Under the pieces are notes generated by a model. That model saw only the letters and a program-made list of their open reading frames with translations, made no database searches and had not been told where the DNA came from. The position numbers were made by a program, and so were the translations under genes. 64,000 nt of DNA from Paenibacillaceae bacterium (GTDB lineage: Bacteria > Bacillota > Bacilli > Paenibacillales > NBRC-103111): assembly GCA_029256185.1 (NCBI GenBank), contig JAQSYI010000004.1, positions 160,770 through 224,769 of the forward strand, in the 5' to 3' direction. Positions 54,797 through 64,000 of this stretch are shown here, in pieces; within the stretch, counting starts at the first letter, position 1, and every line of letters begins with the position of its first letter.

Positions 54797-56120
54797 AGCA
54801 TTTGTCTGGGAGCTGTTCATCCCGTCTAGTAGAGGCATCTTGGTTGTGCTGGCAGGCATTCCCGTAATTTTGGCCGCTTTTGCACTGGGATTGGGGTGGA
54901 TGGGCTTCTGGCTGTACAGCGGTTTTGTTGCTGCAGCCAGTATTGTGGATCTGGCGTCACTGCCGTCCCGCAGGCAGATCCGCGTTGCCCGCAGCATTCC
55001 CGCACGTATCGAGCAGGGCCGTCCTTTTGAAGTGGGCATTGAGGTATCCTTTTCCGGCCGGATGCCGGTGAGCGTACAGGCGGCGGATGATCTGCCGCTG
55101 GAATTCCGGCCTCACGGGGTCATGAAGGCGCAAGTGAACGGCAGGCAGCCGCTTGCGTTCCGGTACATCACGGAAGCATCGGCAAGAGGGAATTACATGC
55201 TGCGGCATATCTATATCCGTTGCTCGGGAAATCTGGGGCTGTGGGAGAGGCAGGTCCGTCTGCAAGAGAATCTGACCCTTCGGGTATACCCTGATCTGTC
55301 GGGGGTGCGGGGGATTATGGCCTCCATGCAGCACAGTCTGGTTCTGGACGGGGAGCGGATCAAGGTGAGGGAGCAGTCCGGCCTGGATTTTCACTATATC
55401 CGGGAATATTCACCCGATGATGATCCCCGGGCGATCAACTGGATCGCTTCGGCCCGTACGGGAAGGCCCATGGCCAATGTGCGGCAGCCGGAGCGGGGCA
55501 AAACCGTCACCCTGTTGATCGATTGCGGGCGTCTTATGGGAATGGAGCTGGATGGGCAGGTGAAGCTGGACCGGGCTATTGAAGCGGCGCTCAGTCTGGC
55601 TGCGGTGGCCTTGCGGCAGGGAGACCAGGTCGCCATGCTGGCTTTCTCGGGGGAAGTGCTGGCCTATGTGCCTCCGGGCAGAACGGCGGCTTATCTCCAG
55701 GATATTCTGGAGGCGGTCTACCCGTTGAAGAGTGAGCCGTCTGAATCCAACTACAGCCTGGCGCTGGATTATCTGCTGCATGTTCAGCGCAAGCGGAGCA
55801 TGATTGTGCTGTTTTCGGATATGGAAAATTATTTGTTCGAAGATGAGCTGGCGCCTTACCTGGTGAAGCTGCGCCGCAACCACGCCCTCCTTCTCCTGTC
55901 TCTGGAGGACCCGGTGGTTACGGCCTGGACCCGCGCGGGAACCGCCAATCTTGCCCGAGCCTATATGCGCACAGCCGCCCAAACAGCCCGTTTGGAACGC
56001 AAACGGTTCGTCGGCCATATGGGAAGCCGGGGAATTCCCGTATTGGATGTCCCTGCCGGTCAACTGGCGCTTGCTGCGGTCAACCAATATCTGGAGCAGC
56101 GGAGCCGGGGGCTGATCTAG
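54747..56120 (+). CDS. DUF58 domain-containing protein
   Basis: A 457-aa protein: two N-terminal hydrophobic segments (about 28-72), a beta-rich middle, the DUF58 signature (FHYIREYSPDDDPRAINWIA) and a vWA-like C-terminal domain (TVTLLIDCGRLM, RSMIVLFSDMENYLFED). GTG 54747 follows GGAGGG by 10 and lies 50 bp inside moxR, in another frame. Works with MoxR in the family, function uncharacterised. Confidence 0.87.
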   Translation: MTSLFGKCSRLFRFLAEAFVWELFIPSSRGILVVLAGIPVILAAFALGLGWMGFWLYSGFVAAASIVDLASLPSRRQIRVARSIPARIEQGRPFEVGIEVSFSGRMPVSVQAADDLPLEFRPHGVMKAQVNGRQPLAFRYITEASARGNYMLRHIYIRCSGNLGLWERQVRLQENLTLRVYPDLSGVRGIMASMQHSLVLDGERIKVREQSGLDFHYIREYSPDDDPRAINWIASARTGRPMANVRQPERGKTVTLLIDCGRLMGMELDGQVKLDRAIEAALSLAAVALRQGDQVAMLAFSGEVLAYVPPGRTAAYLQDILEAVYPLKSEPSESNYSLALDYLLHVQRKRSMIVLFSDMENYLFEDELAPYLVKLRRNHALLLLSLEDPVVTAWTRAGTANLARAYMRTAAQTARLERKRFVGHMGSRGIPVLDVPAGQLALAAVNQYLEQRSRGLI

Positions 56121-56263
56121 TCTGACCGACGAAAAGAAAAGGGTGAATAACTCCAATAAAATCAAGGCCGGCAAAACGTGGTTGAGCTCCCAGGCCATCC
56201 CTGTCCCGCTAGTGAATGTTGCCTGATGAATAGGTATTCATCAAAACTGCCTTGTCTTTCAGA

Positions 56264-56290
56264 CTAGGCCGAGTTCCAAACCCGCCCTAG
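56264..56290. terminator. Hairpin between convergent genes, MITE-end-like
   Basis: CTAGGCCG and CGCCCTAG pair imperfectly around TTCCAAAC. Related to the 44817 and 30952 palindromes. Placed between the DUF58 stop and the SpoIIM-family stop. Confidence 0.5.
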
Positions 56291-57285
56291 GCATTTGGGC
56301 GGACAATCCCGGGCAACGGTGAAGGAGCTTGGGCAAGCCGCCCCCGCCGGGTGCCGTAAGCATAATAAGCGGCGAGAAGGAAGAGCGTCAACAGAGCAAA
56401 AGCATATTTGGCTGCAAGGGAAAGCCCGGATGGAGTGATGTACCCTTCAATGACTCCGGCAATGACGAACAAGGGAATGGTTCCCAACAGGAGCTGGACG
56501 GATTCCTTGGCACATTGCAGCAGCTGCAGTCTCCATGAATACTGGCCGGGCACCCACATCTTGTAGCCCATATAAAGACCGGCTCCTCCGGCAATAAAAA
56601 TCGCGGTCAGCTCGATTATCCCGTGAGGCAGAATGTAGGCCCAGAACAGATAGGTTTCTCCGGCCTTCCAGTATACGGCGGCCAGTGCGCCGATCATGAG
56701 TCCGTTGAAGGCCAGGATATACACCGTATAGATCCCGAAGGTGATGCCTGCGGCGAAGGCCAGCACGGCTACGCGAATGTTATTGGTCATGATCTCCGAG
56801 GATACGATGGAATGGGACATGCCGCTTAACCCTTCGCCTGTGCGGGAGGGATCGATGTTATCAGCGATCTGGGAAGGAAGCAGTGCGCCTAAGTTATCTC
56901 CGTCCATAAGGATGGACACAAAGCCTGAGAAGGCGCCGACGGTGAAAAGCAGGGCGGCAGCTATAATGAACGTACGCCTGCGTGTGAGCAGTCCAATGAA
57001 ATATTGACCGAAGAAGGCGGAAAGCTGTACCCCGCTGTTATGCTGCTCCTTGTACAGCACATGGTGCGCACGGCTTACCAGTTGGTTCAGGTAAAGAGTC
57101 AGTTCATCATGGGGATAACGGCTCTGCAGCAAGGACAGGTGCGAGGAGGCAGAGCGGTACAAACGGGTGAGTCTGCTTATATGACCGGCGTCGACTTTTC
57201 CGGGATGACGATCAAATATTTGCAGCAGTCCGTCTAGCTCCATCCAGTTCTTGCGGTGCCGGGAAAGCAATCGTTTCATTTCCAT
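56287..57285 (-). CDS. SpoIIM-family membrane protein (stage II sporulation protein M domain)
   Basis: A 332-aa protein. The N-terminal 90 residues are helical and charged (MEMKRLLSRHRKNWMELDGL); then come about five membrane helices with the SpoIIM/DUF95 pattern (NNIRVAVLAFAAGITFGIYT, NGLMIGALAAVYW, LPHGIIELTAIFIAGGAGL). It is larger than the true SpoIIM at 23286 and probably not the engulfment protein; such paralogues pair with RDD, MoxR and DUF58 genes, as here. It diverges from the RDD gene and shares an 83-bp control region. Confidence 0.87.
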   Translation of the reverse strand: MEMKRLLSRHRKNWMELDGLLQIFDRHPGKVDAGHISRLTRLYRSASSHLSLLQSRYPHDELTLYLNQLVSRAHHVLYKEQHNSGVQLSAFFGQYFIGLLTRRRTFIIAAALLFTVGAFSGFVSILMDGDNLGALLPSQIADNIDPSRTGEGLSGMSHSIVSSEIMTNNIRVAVLAFAAGITFGIYTVYILAFNGLMIGALAAVYWKAGETYLFWAYILPHGIIELTAIFIAGGAGLYMGYKMWVPGQYSWRLQLLQCAKESVQLLLGTIPLFVIAGVIEGYITPSGLSLAAKYAFALLTLFLLAAYYAYGTRRGRLAQAPSPLPGIVRPNA

Positions 57286-57320
57286 CGTGGGCGTTTCCTT
57301 TCGTTCCAGCCGGGTTTTCT

Positions 57321-57329
57321 TGTTATAAT
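57321..57329 (+). promoter_or_regulatory. Extended -10 promoter of the RDD gene
   Basis: TGTTATAAT gives an extended -10 (TGnTATAAT), 40 bases before ATG 57369. The -35 is weak, as expected for extended -10 promoters. Confidence 0.55.
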
Positions 57330-57368
57330 GCTACCATAAATTCGTGATGTCCGGGGAGGGAAGTTTGC

Positions 57369-58187
57369 ATGCAGCATCATATTGAACGGGAGGAATTAAG
57401 CGTTGTTACGCCGGAGCAGGTCCGTCTTCGCTTCCTGACAGCGGGAGTGGGCAGCCGCGCAGGCGCACATGCCGTTGATCTGCTCCTATTGATTCTGTTC
57501 TACTCGCTGTTGTTTGTGCTGATCGGGGAATTTACGGTCCGGTCTTCCGGCTGGGGGATGGTTCAAGATGCGTCCGAATATATGATTGCGGGAGCCATTA
57601 TATTGGTTCTCGCCATTCAGTTGGGCTATTTTGTCATATGCGAGTGTATGATGGGCAAGACTGTAGGACAGCGGATTGTGGGATTGCGGGTGATTCAGGA
57701 TAACGGCCGGCCGGTCACGGTGCTCTCTTCGATTCTGCGCAATCTGCTGCGGGTTGTGGATTTTCTGCCTTCTTTTTATTTGGTGGGTCTTGTAGTGGGC
57801 TTCCTTCATCCCAAGGGAAAAAGAGTCGGTGATCTCCTGGCAGGCACGGTGGTGATCTATGACAACCGGAACGGGCAGCAGGAGAAAAAAAGCCAGGTGA
57901 TGCGGACAATCGGCGAGGAGGGCTGGAATATATCCGGCTTTAGGCTGGAGGACCGGCACAGAAGGCTGGTCAGCCGCCAGGATTGGCTGGCTCTTGAGGC
58001 GCTGATCGAGCGCCGCAACGAGTTGACGGAGGAGAGTCTTGCGAAGCTGAGCGCTGAATTGGCCGATTATTTCCGGCAGAGGCTGGAGATCTCCGCGGAA
58101 GAGGCGGGCAGAGTAACGCAGACCACATTTCTGGTTACGATCTATACCCAGCTCCGGGAGGACTGGCAGTTAACGTTAACGCAATAG
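57369..58187 (+). CDS. RDD family membrane protein
   Basis: A 272-aa protein with an RDD domain: VGSRAGAHAVDLLLLILFYS (Arg...Asp), GKTVGQRIVGLRVIQDNGRP and GKRVGDLLAGTVVIYD. Three to four membrane helices are followed by a charged cytosolic C-terminus of about 100 residues (residues 175-272). GGGGAGGG precedes ATG 57369. Part of the MoxR/DUF58/SpoIIM-family neighbourhood. RDD proteins are of largely unknown function, some linked to ion exchange. Confidence 0.85.
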   Translation: MQHHIEREELSVVTPEQVRLRFLTAGVGSRAGAHAVDLLLLILFYSLLFVLIGEFTVRSSGWGMVQDASEYMIAGAIILVLAIQLGYFVICECMMGKTVGQRIVGLRVIQDNGRPVTVLSSILRNLLRVVDFLPSFYLVGLVVGFLHPKGKRVGDLLAGTVVIYDNRNGQQEKKSQVMRTIGEEGWNISGFRLEDRHRRLVSRQDWLALEALIERRNELTEESLAKLSAELADYFRQRLEISAEEAGRVTQTTFLVTIYTQLREDWQLTLTQ

Positions 58188-58201
58188 GAACGCTCCACTT
58201 C

Positions 58202-58242
58202 AAACCGCTCCGGCAGGAACTTCTGCCTAAGCGGTTTTTTTT
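58202..58242 (+). terminator. Terminator of the RDD gene
   Basis: AAACCGCT, inner GGCAG/CTGCC, AGCGGTTTTTTTT. Confidence 0.92.
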
Positions 58243-58272
58243 GATGGGCAAGAAAGTATCTTGAACGTGCCA

Positions 58273-58431
58273 ACCTTCCCGGCTGACGGACCTGAGAGTA
58301 CCTGAGAGGCGTTGATGTTTTGGTAAAAGCAGGGATCAGCACGGCTAACAGACTGGAAAGACCATATTGGGCCGCAATCCCCCAGGGTGGAAGGCAAGGG
58401 AGTCCCATAGGAGAGACTGAGTCCGTTAGCC
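58273..58431 (+). repeat. Long palindromic intergenic repeat, copy 2
   Basis: Aligns with 38659: TTCCCGGCTGACGGACCTGA, then AAAAGCAGGG, ACGGCTAACRGACTGGAAAG, GGCAAGGGAGTCCCATAGGA and GAGTCCGTTAG. Confidence 0.8.
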
Positions 58432-58576
58432 CCCTATGAGATGAAAACGAGTACTACTGCATCATGTTGTAAAATCGTTCCCTACGGGAGAAGAACCCGG
58501 AAGGGCTAAAACAGAGTGAGCACAAAAGGGAACCGACTCCTATGGGAGCAGTTTGGCGAAGAAGAGTCACCGCTTT

Positions 58577-58741
58577 AGGGCGTGTCTGAACCTCTGAGGG
58601 GAGCAGATAGTACCCAAATTATCGTTCCTGGCCAGGCCCTTTCGGGCAGGCGTACCTGGGTACGTCAAGCGAAAGTAACGATAGCTCGGGGTGAAAAGGC
58701 GGTGAAAGGATGCCCTCAAGCGGGTGTTCAGACACGCCCCA
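58577..58741. mobile_element. MITE-like element with 14-bp terminal inverted repeats
   Basis: GGGCGTGTCTGAAC at 58578-58591 is the exact complement of GTTCAGACACGCCC at 58726-58739. The 134-base interior includes inverted ATCGTT/AACGAT (58620 and 58679) and no coding frame. Short derivatives of the ends occur at 30952, 44817 and 56264. Confidence 0.65.
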
Positions 58742-58743
58742 GG

Positions 58744-58942
58744 TTGTAACGGACCTGAGCGCCCCTATTCGGTCAAAAAACGGGGGCTTGGAATTGTAAC
58801 GGACTTGAACGCTCTTATTGGACTACTTTGCCCCCATCCAGAGGGATATTGGCTCCGATAAGGTCATTCCAGTCCGTTAGCCGCGCGAACCCCCGCTTTT
58901 CCCGCGATTAGCGTCTCTCAGGTCCGTTGCTAGCCGGGAAGG
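58744..58942 (-). repeat. Long palindromic intergenic repeat, copy 3 (inverted)
   Basis: Reverse complement aligns along its length with 38659-38851, including GGAAAAGCGGGGGTT, GGCTAACGGACTGGAA, CAATAAGAGCG and the final GCGCTCAGGTCCGTTA. Confidence 0.82.
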
Positions 58943-59150
58943 CCCGGCCTCAAGAATGAGGAACAAATTTACGAGACGTTATACTACTGGTGAAAATTCA
59001 GACTCGCCGGATGTCTGTATTGGTGATCAAGATGCCTAATAGTGCGGGAGTAACGCGGATTTTTGTGGTAAAAGCAACTGGCTTGAATATTGTAATATAA
59101 ATCCAGCTGCTATGGATTTGTGTTGCAAGATTTGTAATTTGAACTGCTAG

Positions 59151-61628
<2,478 letters not shown>

Positions 61629-61648
61629 TGTATAAAATTGGCATGACA

Positions 61649-61690
61649 AAACGCCGTATAACGGATATCTTCATTCGTTATACGGCGTTC
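61649..61690. terminator. Bidirectional terminator between the collagen-like gene and proC
   Basis: AACGCCGTATAACG and CGTTATACGGCGTT form a perfect 14-bp stem around a 12-base loop, with A- and T-rich flanks. Confidence 0.9.
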
Positions 61691-61741
61691 TTCTGTTTGT
61701 GCACAGAAGGTGAAGTGCGCTTGTTGGCCGCTGCTTGTCAG

Positions 61742-62599
61742 CTATTGCGGGTCCTTCACATCTTTGCTGATTTGTGTACCGATTTCGGCGGCGCGTTCCA
61801 CGCAACGGGTAATGCCGGAGCTGATAATTCTGCTCAATCCCTGCCGCTCAAACTCTTCAATCGCCGCTTGGGTGGTTCCGTTTGGAGACGTGACCTTTCT
61901 GCGCAGGTCTGCAGGGTTCTCTTGGGTAGCCTTAACCATGGCGGCGGCGCCGAGTACGGTCTGGACCGTCAGGTTGCGGGACAGTTCAGGAGCAAGCCCC
62001 CCTTCGATGCCGTGGGCAATCATCGCTTCCATAAAATAATATACATAAGCAGGCCCGCTGCCGGAGATGCCGTTGACCATATTCATTAATGCTTCCGGCA
62101 CAACGCTTACTTCGCCGATTGCGTTAAACATGGCGAGAGCCATGTTTTGCAAGGACGCGCTTACTCCGGCAGAATAGCAGAGGCCTGTTGCACCCAGACC
62201 AATGGTGCTGGAGGTGTTGGGCATGGTGCGCACGACGGGCATACCTTCCGGAACCAGCAGACTGATGGTATCCAAAGACAAGCCGGCCACAACCGAGACC
62301 AGCAGCTGTTCGGGGCGGAGCAAATTGCTGAAGCCTGCGAAGGCTTGCCGGACATCCTTGGGTTTCATCGCTACTACGACAATATCGGCACGGCGGATAT
62401 ATTCTTCCTTTTCACTTGCTTCGAAGGCGCAGTGGATGCCGTAACGTTCCTTCAGAGCGGCAAGTTGTTCCACATTGCTCCGGTTTATGGCATAGACATG
62501 TTCCGGTTGGGCTATTTCTTGTTGAATAATTCCTCTAATAATTGCTTCAGCCATGGAGCCGGCTCCAATGAAAACGATGCTTTTGCCTGTTAACGGCAT
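61742..62599 (-). CDS. proC: Pyrroline-5-carboxylate reductase
   Basis: A 285-aa NAD(P)H-dependent enzyme for the last step of proline synthesis. N-terminal Rossmann motif IVFIGAGSMAEAIIRGI; MKPKDVRQAF; VRTMPNTSSTIGLGATGL; C-terminal signature VNGISGSGPAYVYYFMEAMI and SPNGTTQAAIEEFE. Start ATG 62599 with GAGGGA upstream. Downstream of proA (43 bp gap) in the same direction. Confidence 0.93.
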   Translation of the reverse strand: MPLTGKSIVFIGAGSMAEAIIRGIIQQEIAQPEHVYAINRSNVEQLAALKERYGIHCAFEASEKEEYIRRADIVVVAMKPKDVRQAFAGFSNLLRPEQLLVSVVAGLSLDTISLLVPEGMPVVRTMPNTSSTIGLGATGLCYSAGVSASLQNMALAMFNAIGEVSVVPEALMNMVNGISGSGPAYVYYFMEAMIAHGIEGGLAPELSRNLTVQTVLGAAAMVKATQENPADLRRKVTSPNGTTQAAIEEFERQGLSRIISSGITRCVERAAEIGTQISKDVKDPQ

Positions 62600-62642
62600 G
62601 GGTATCCCTCGCTTACCTTGTAGTTTGTAAAGTAACGGATGA

Positions 62643-63890
62643 TCATCCGCGAATCTGCCCGCTCCCGTAAATCATGAACTTGGTGGAGGTGAGTGCAGGC
62701 AGTCCCATCGGACCGCGGCTGTGCAGCTTCTGGGTGCTGATGCCAATTTCCGCGCCGTAGCCAAATTCGAAGCCATCCGTAAACCGGGTGGAGGCGTTGT
62801 GGAACACGGCAGCTGCATCCACTTCCTGAAGGAACTTCTCCGCATTTTCCGGCTTCTCGGTAACAATGCACTCCGAATGCATGGTGCCGAAACGGCGGAT
62901 ATGCGCGAGAGCATCGTCTAAATTTTCGACCACCTTAATATTGAGAATGTAGTCGTTGTATTCAGTCGCGTAGTCCTCTTCCGTTGCTTCTGCCATGGGA
63001 CCTGCGATCCGGATAGCCTGCTGGTCTCCGCGCAGCTCCACACCCAATGTCCGAAAGGTTTCGGCAATGCCAGGCAGATAAGCTTCAGCAAATTCTTCAT
63101 GAATAAGGAGTGTCTCCATGGAATTGCAGACAGACGGCCGCTGCACCTTGGCATTGACGGCAATGTTCAAGGCGATGCCAGGCTCTGCCGTCTCATCCAG
63201 AAAGGTATGACAGACGCCGGCTCCGGTTTCAATTACAGGAACAGTGGCATTCTGTACTACGGTCTGGATCAGCATTCGGCCGCCGCGGGGAATGACCACA
63301 TCGATCAGGCCGTTCAACCGGAGCATCTCATCTACGGAGGCTCTGTCACTGGAGTTTACCAGTTGAAGCGCCTCGGGAGGAACGAGGGTACTGGCCAATG
63401 CGGAGCGCAGCACCTCGATGATCTTGATATTGGAGTTGAGTGCATCGGAGCCGCCGCGGAGCAGCACGGCATTGCCTGATTTCAGACACAGACCTGCGGC
63501 GTCCACAGTAACATTGGGGCGGGCTTCGTAGATTATGCCAATCAATCCCAGCGGCACTCTGACCTTTCGGATGAACAGTCCGTTGGGGCGCTCGAATTGC
63601 TCCAGCACATCTCCAACGGGATCAGGCAGGTCAATGATTTGCAGCAGTCCGTTGGCAATATTCCGAATACGGTCGTCCGATAATGCCAGCCGGTCCAACA
63701 GGGATTCGCTCATTCCATTAAGCTGGCCCCTGGCGAGATCCTGTTCGTTAGCTGCAATAATTGCTGCACTTTCGCGGACAAGGGAGTCGGCCATGGCCCG
63801 GAGCGCGGCGTTCTTTTGGTGCTCGCTAAGCCGGGCAAGGCGAATGGAAGCCTCCTTGGCGAGCATTGCCTTTTCTACAACTTCAGACAT
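62643..63890 (-). CDS. proA: Glutamate-5-semialdehyde dehydrogenase (gamma-glutamyl phosphate reductase)
   Basis: A 415-aa enzyme reducing gamma-glutamyl phosphate to glutamate semialdehyde. Family motifs: VPLGLIGIIYEARPNVTVDA, LKSGNAVLLRGGSDA, VIPRGGRMLIQTV, the active-site Cys in ETGAGVCHTFLDE, and NASTRFTDGFEFGYGAEIGI. AGGAGG (63898-63903 complement) precedes ATG 63890, and is part of leader repeat element C. proB would be expected just beyond the right edge. Confidence 0.94.
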   Translation of the reverse strand: MSEVVEKAMLAKEASIRLARLSEHQKNAALRAMADSLVRESAAIIAANEQDLARGQLNGMSESLLDRLALSDDRIRNIANGLLQIIDLPDPVGDVLEQFERPNGLFIRKVRVPLGLIGIIYEARPNVTVDAAGLCLKSGNAVLLRGGSDALNSNIKIIEVLRSALASTLVPPEALQLVNSSDRASVDEMLRLNGLIDVVIPRGGRMLIQTVVQNATVPVIETGAGVCHTFLDETAEPGIALNIAVNAKVQRPSVCNSMETLLIHEEFAEAYLPGIAETFRTLGVELRGDQQAIRIAGPMAEATEEDYATEYNDYILNIKVVENLDDALAHIRRFGTMHSECIVTEKPENAEKFLQEVDAAAVFHNASTRFTDGFEFGYGAEIGISTQKLHSRGPMGLPALTSTKFMIYGSGQIRG

Positions 63891-63897
63891 GAGATTA

Positions 63898-64000
63898 CCT
63901 CCTAAAAGTTTTTGAGTTCAATAACGAATGCGAAGCGGTTATGACGAAAAAACTCACTTCGGAAGCATCGGCTAAAAGTTTTTGAGTTCAATAACGAATG
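63898..64000 (-). repeat. Leader repeat element (copy C) carrying the proA ribosome binding site; tandem
   Basis: Two identical 29-base direct repeats (63902-63930 and 63972-64000, 70-base period). On the minus strand the order is GAACTCAAAAACTTTTA, GATGCTTCCGAAG, GAGTTTTTTCG, loop, then GAACTCAAAAACTTTTAGGAGG-type end at the proA SD. Continues past the window edge. Confidence 0.85.

Overview
The window looks like chromosome of a spore-forming, Gram-positive bacterium of the Paenibacillaceae (Paenibacillus-like). The evidence is Bacillus-type gene order (mciZ-nudF-spoIIM-fur-yqzK-xerD-deoB-pupG and pspA-ydjG-ydjH-ydjI), sporulation genes (spoIIM, an alpha/beta SASP, mciZ), strong AGGAGG ribosome binding sites, fairly high G+C coding sequence, and many short palindromic intergenic repeats. 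It is mostly core chromosome. I see no tRNA, rRNA, CRISPR array, prophage or transposase gene.

Layout. 1-8.6 kb: 5' part of aspA (minus), a small unknown gene, then a complete 2-oxoacid (probably branched-chain) dehydrogenase complex (E3, E1alpha, E1beta, E2), a 34-codon prli42-type gene, an M20 peptidase and a VOC protein. 8.7-19.7 kb: six ABC exporter half-transporters. The first two form one pair; the next four are lower in G+C, form two overlapping pairs and have no visible substrate gene. 19.7-28.8 kb: alkC-type glycosylase, mciZ-like gene, nudF, endonuclease Q-like gene, spoIIM, fur, an SGNH hydrolase, a subtilase, yqzK and xerD. 28.9-34.4 kb: nucleoside salvage (deoB, two paralogous purine nucleoside phosphorylases, pyrimidine nucleoside phosphorylase), then lipL. 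34.5-38.2 kb: envelope-stress operon pspA-ydjG-ydjH-ydjI. 38.2-39.4 kb: repeat-filled gap. 39.4-44.6 kb: pyruvate dehydrogenase operon pdhABCD behind a good promoter overlaid by a Fur box. 44.8-50.9 kb: SASP and a 1,837-residue DUF11-repeat surface protein. 51-58.2 kb: a membrane/MoxR/DUF58/SpoIIM-family/RDD cluster. 58.2-59.2 kb: a second repeat-filled gap with a MITE-like element. 59.2-61.6 kb: a BclA-like collagen-like protein. 61.7-63.9 kb: proC and proA (minus).

How it fits together. Two lipoate-dependent complexes share the window with lipL, which supplies lipoyl groups. deoB, the phosphorylases and nudF handle ribose-phosphate and nucleoside salvage. Fur is encoded about 15 kb before the pdh operon whose promoter carries a Fur box. 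Spore genes recur: spoIIM, mciZ, SASP and probable spore-surface proteins.

The most interesting material is not ordinary genes. It is (1) a repeated 5'-leader element that carries the ribosome binding site of bkdB, deoB and proA next to a hairpin with a variable loop; (2) the Fur-box promoter of pdh and a 23-codon ORF inside that operon; (3) four orphan exporters; (4) decayed zinc-ribbon repeats after ydjI; and (5) several families of palindromic intergenic repeats. All calls were made by reading the sequence; no database search was run.
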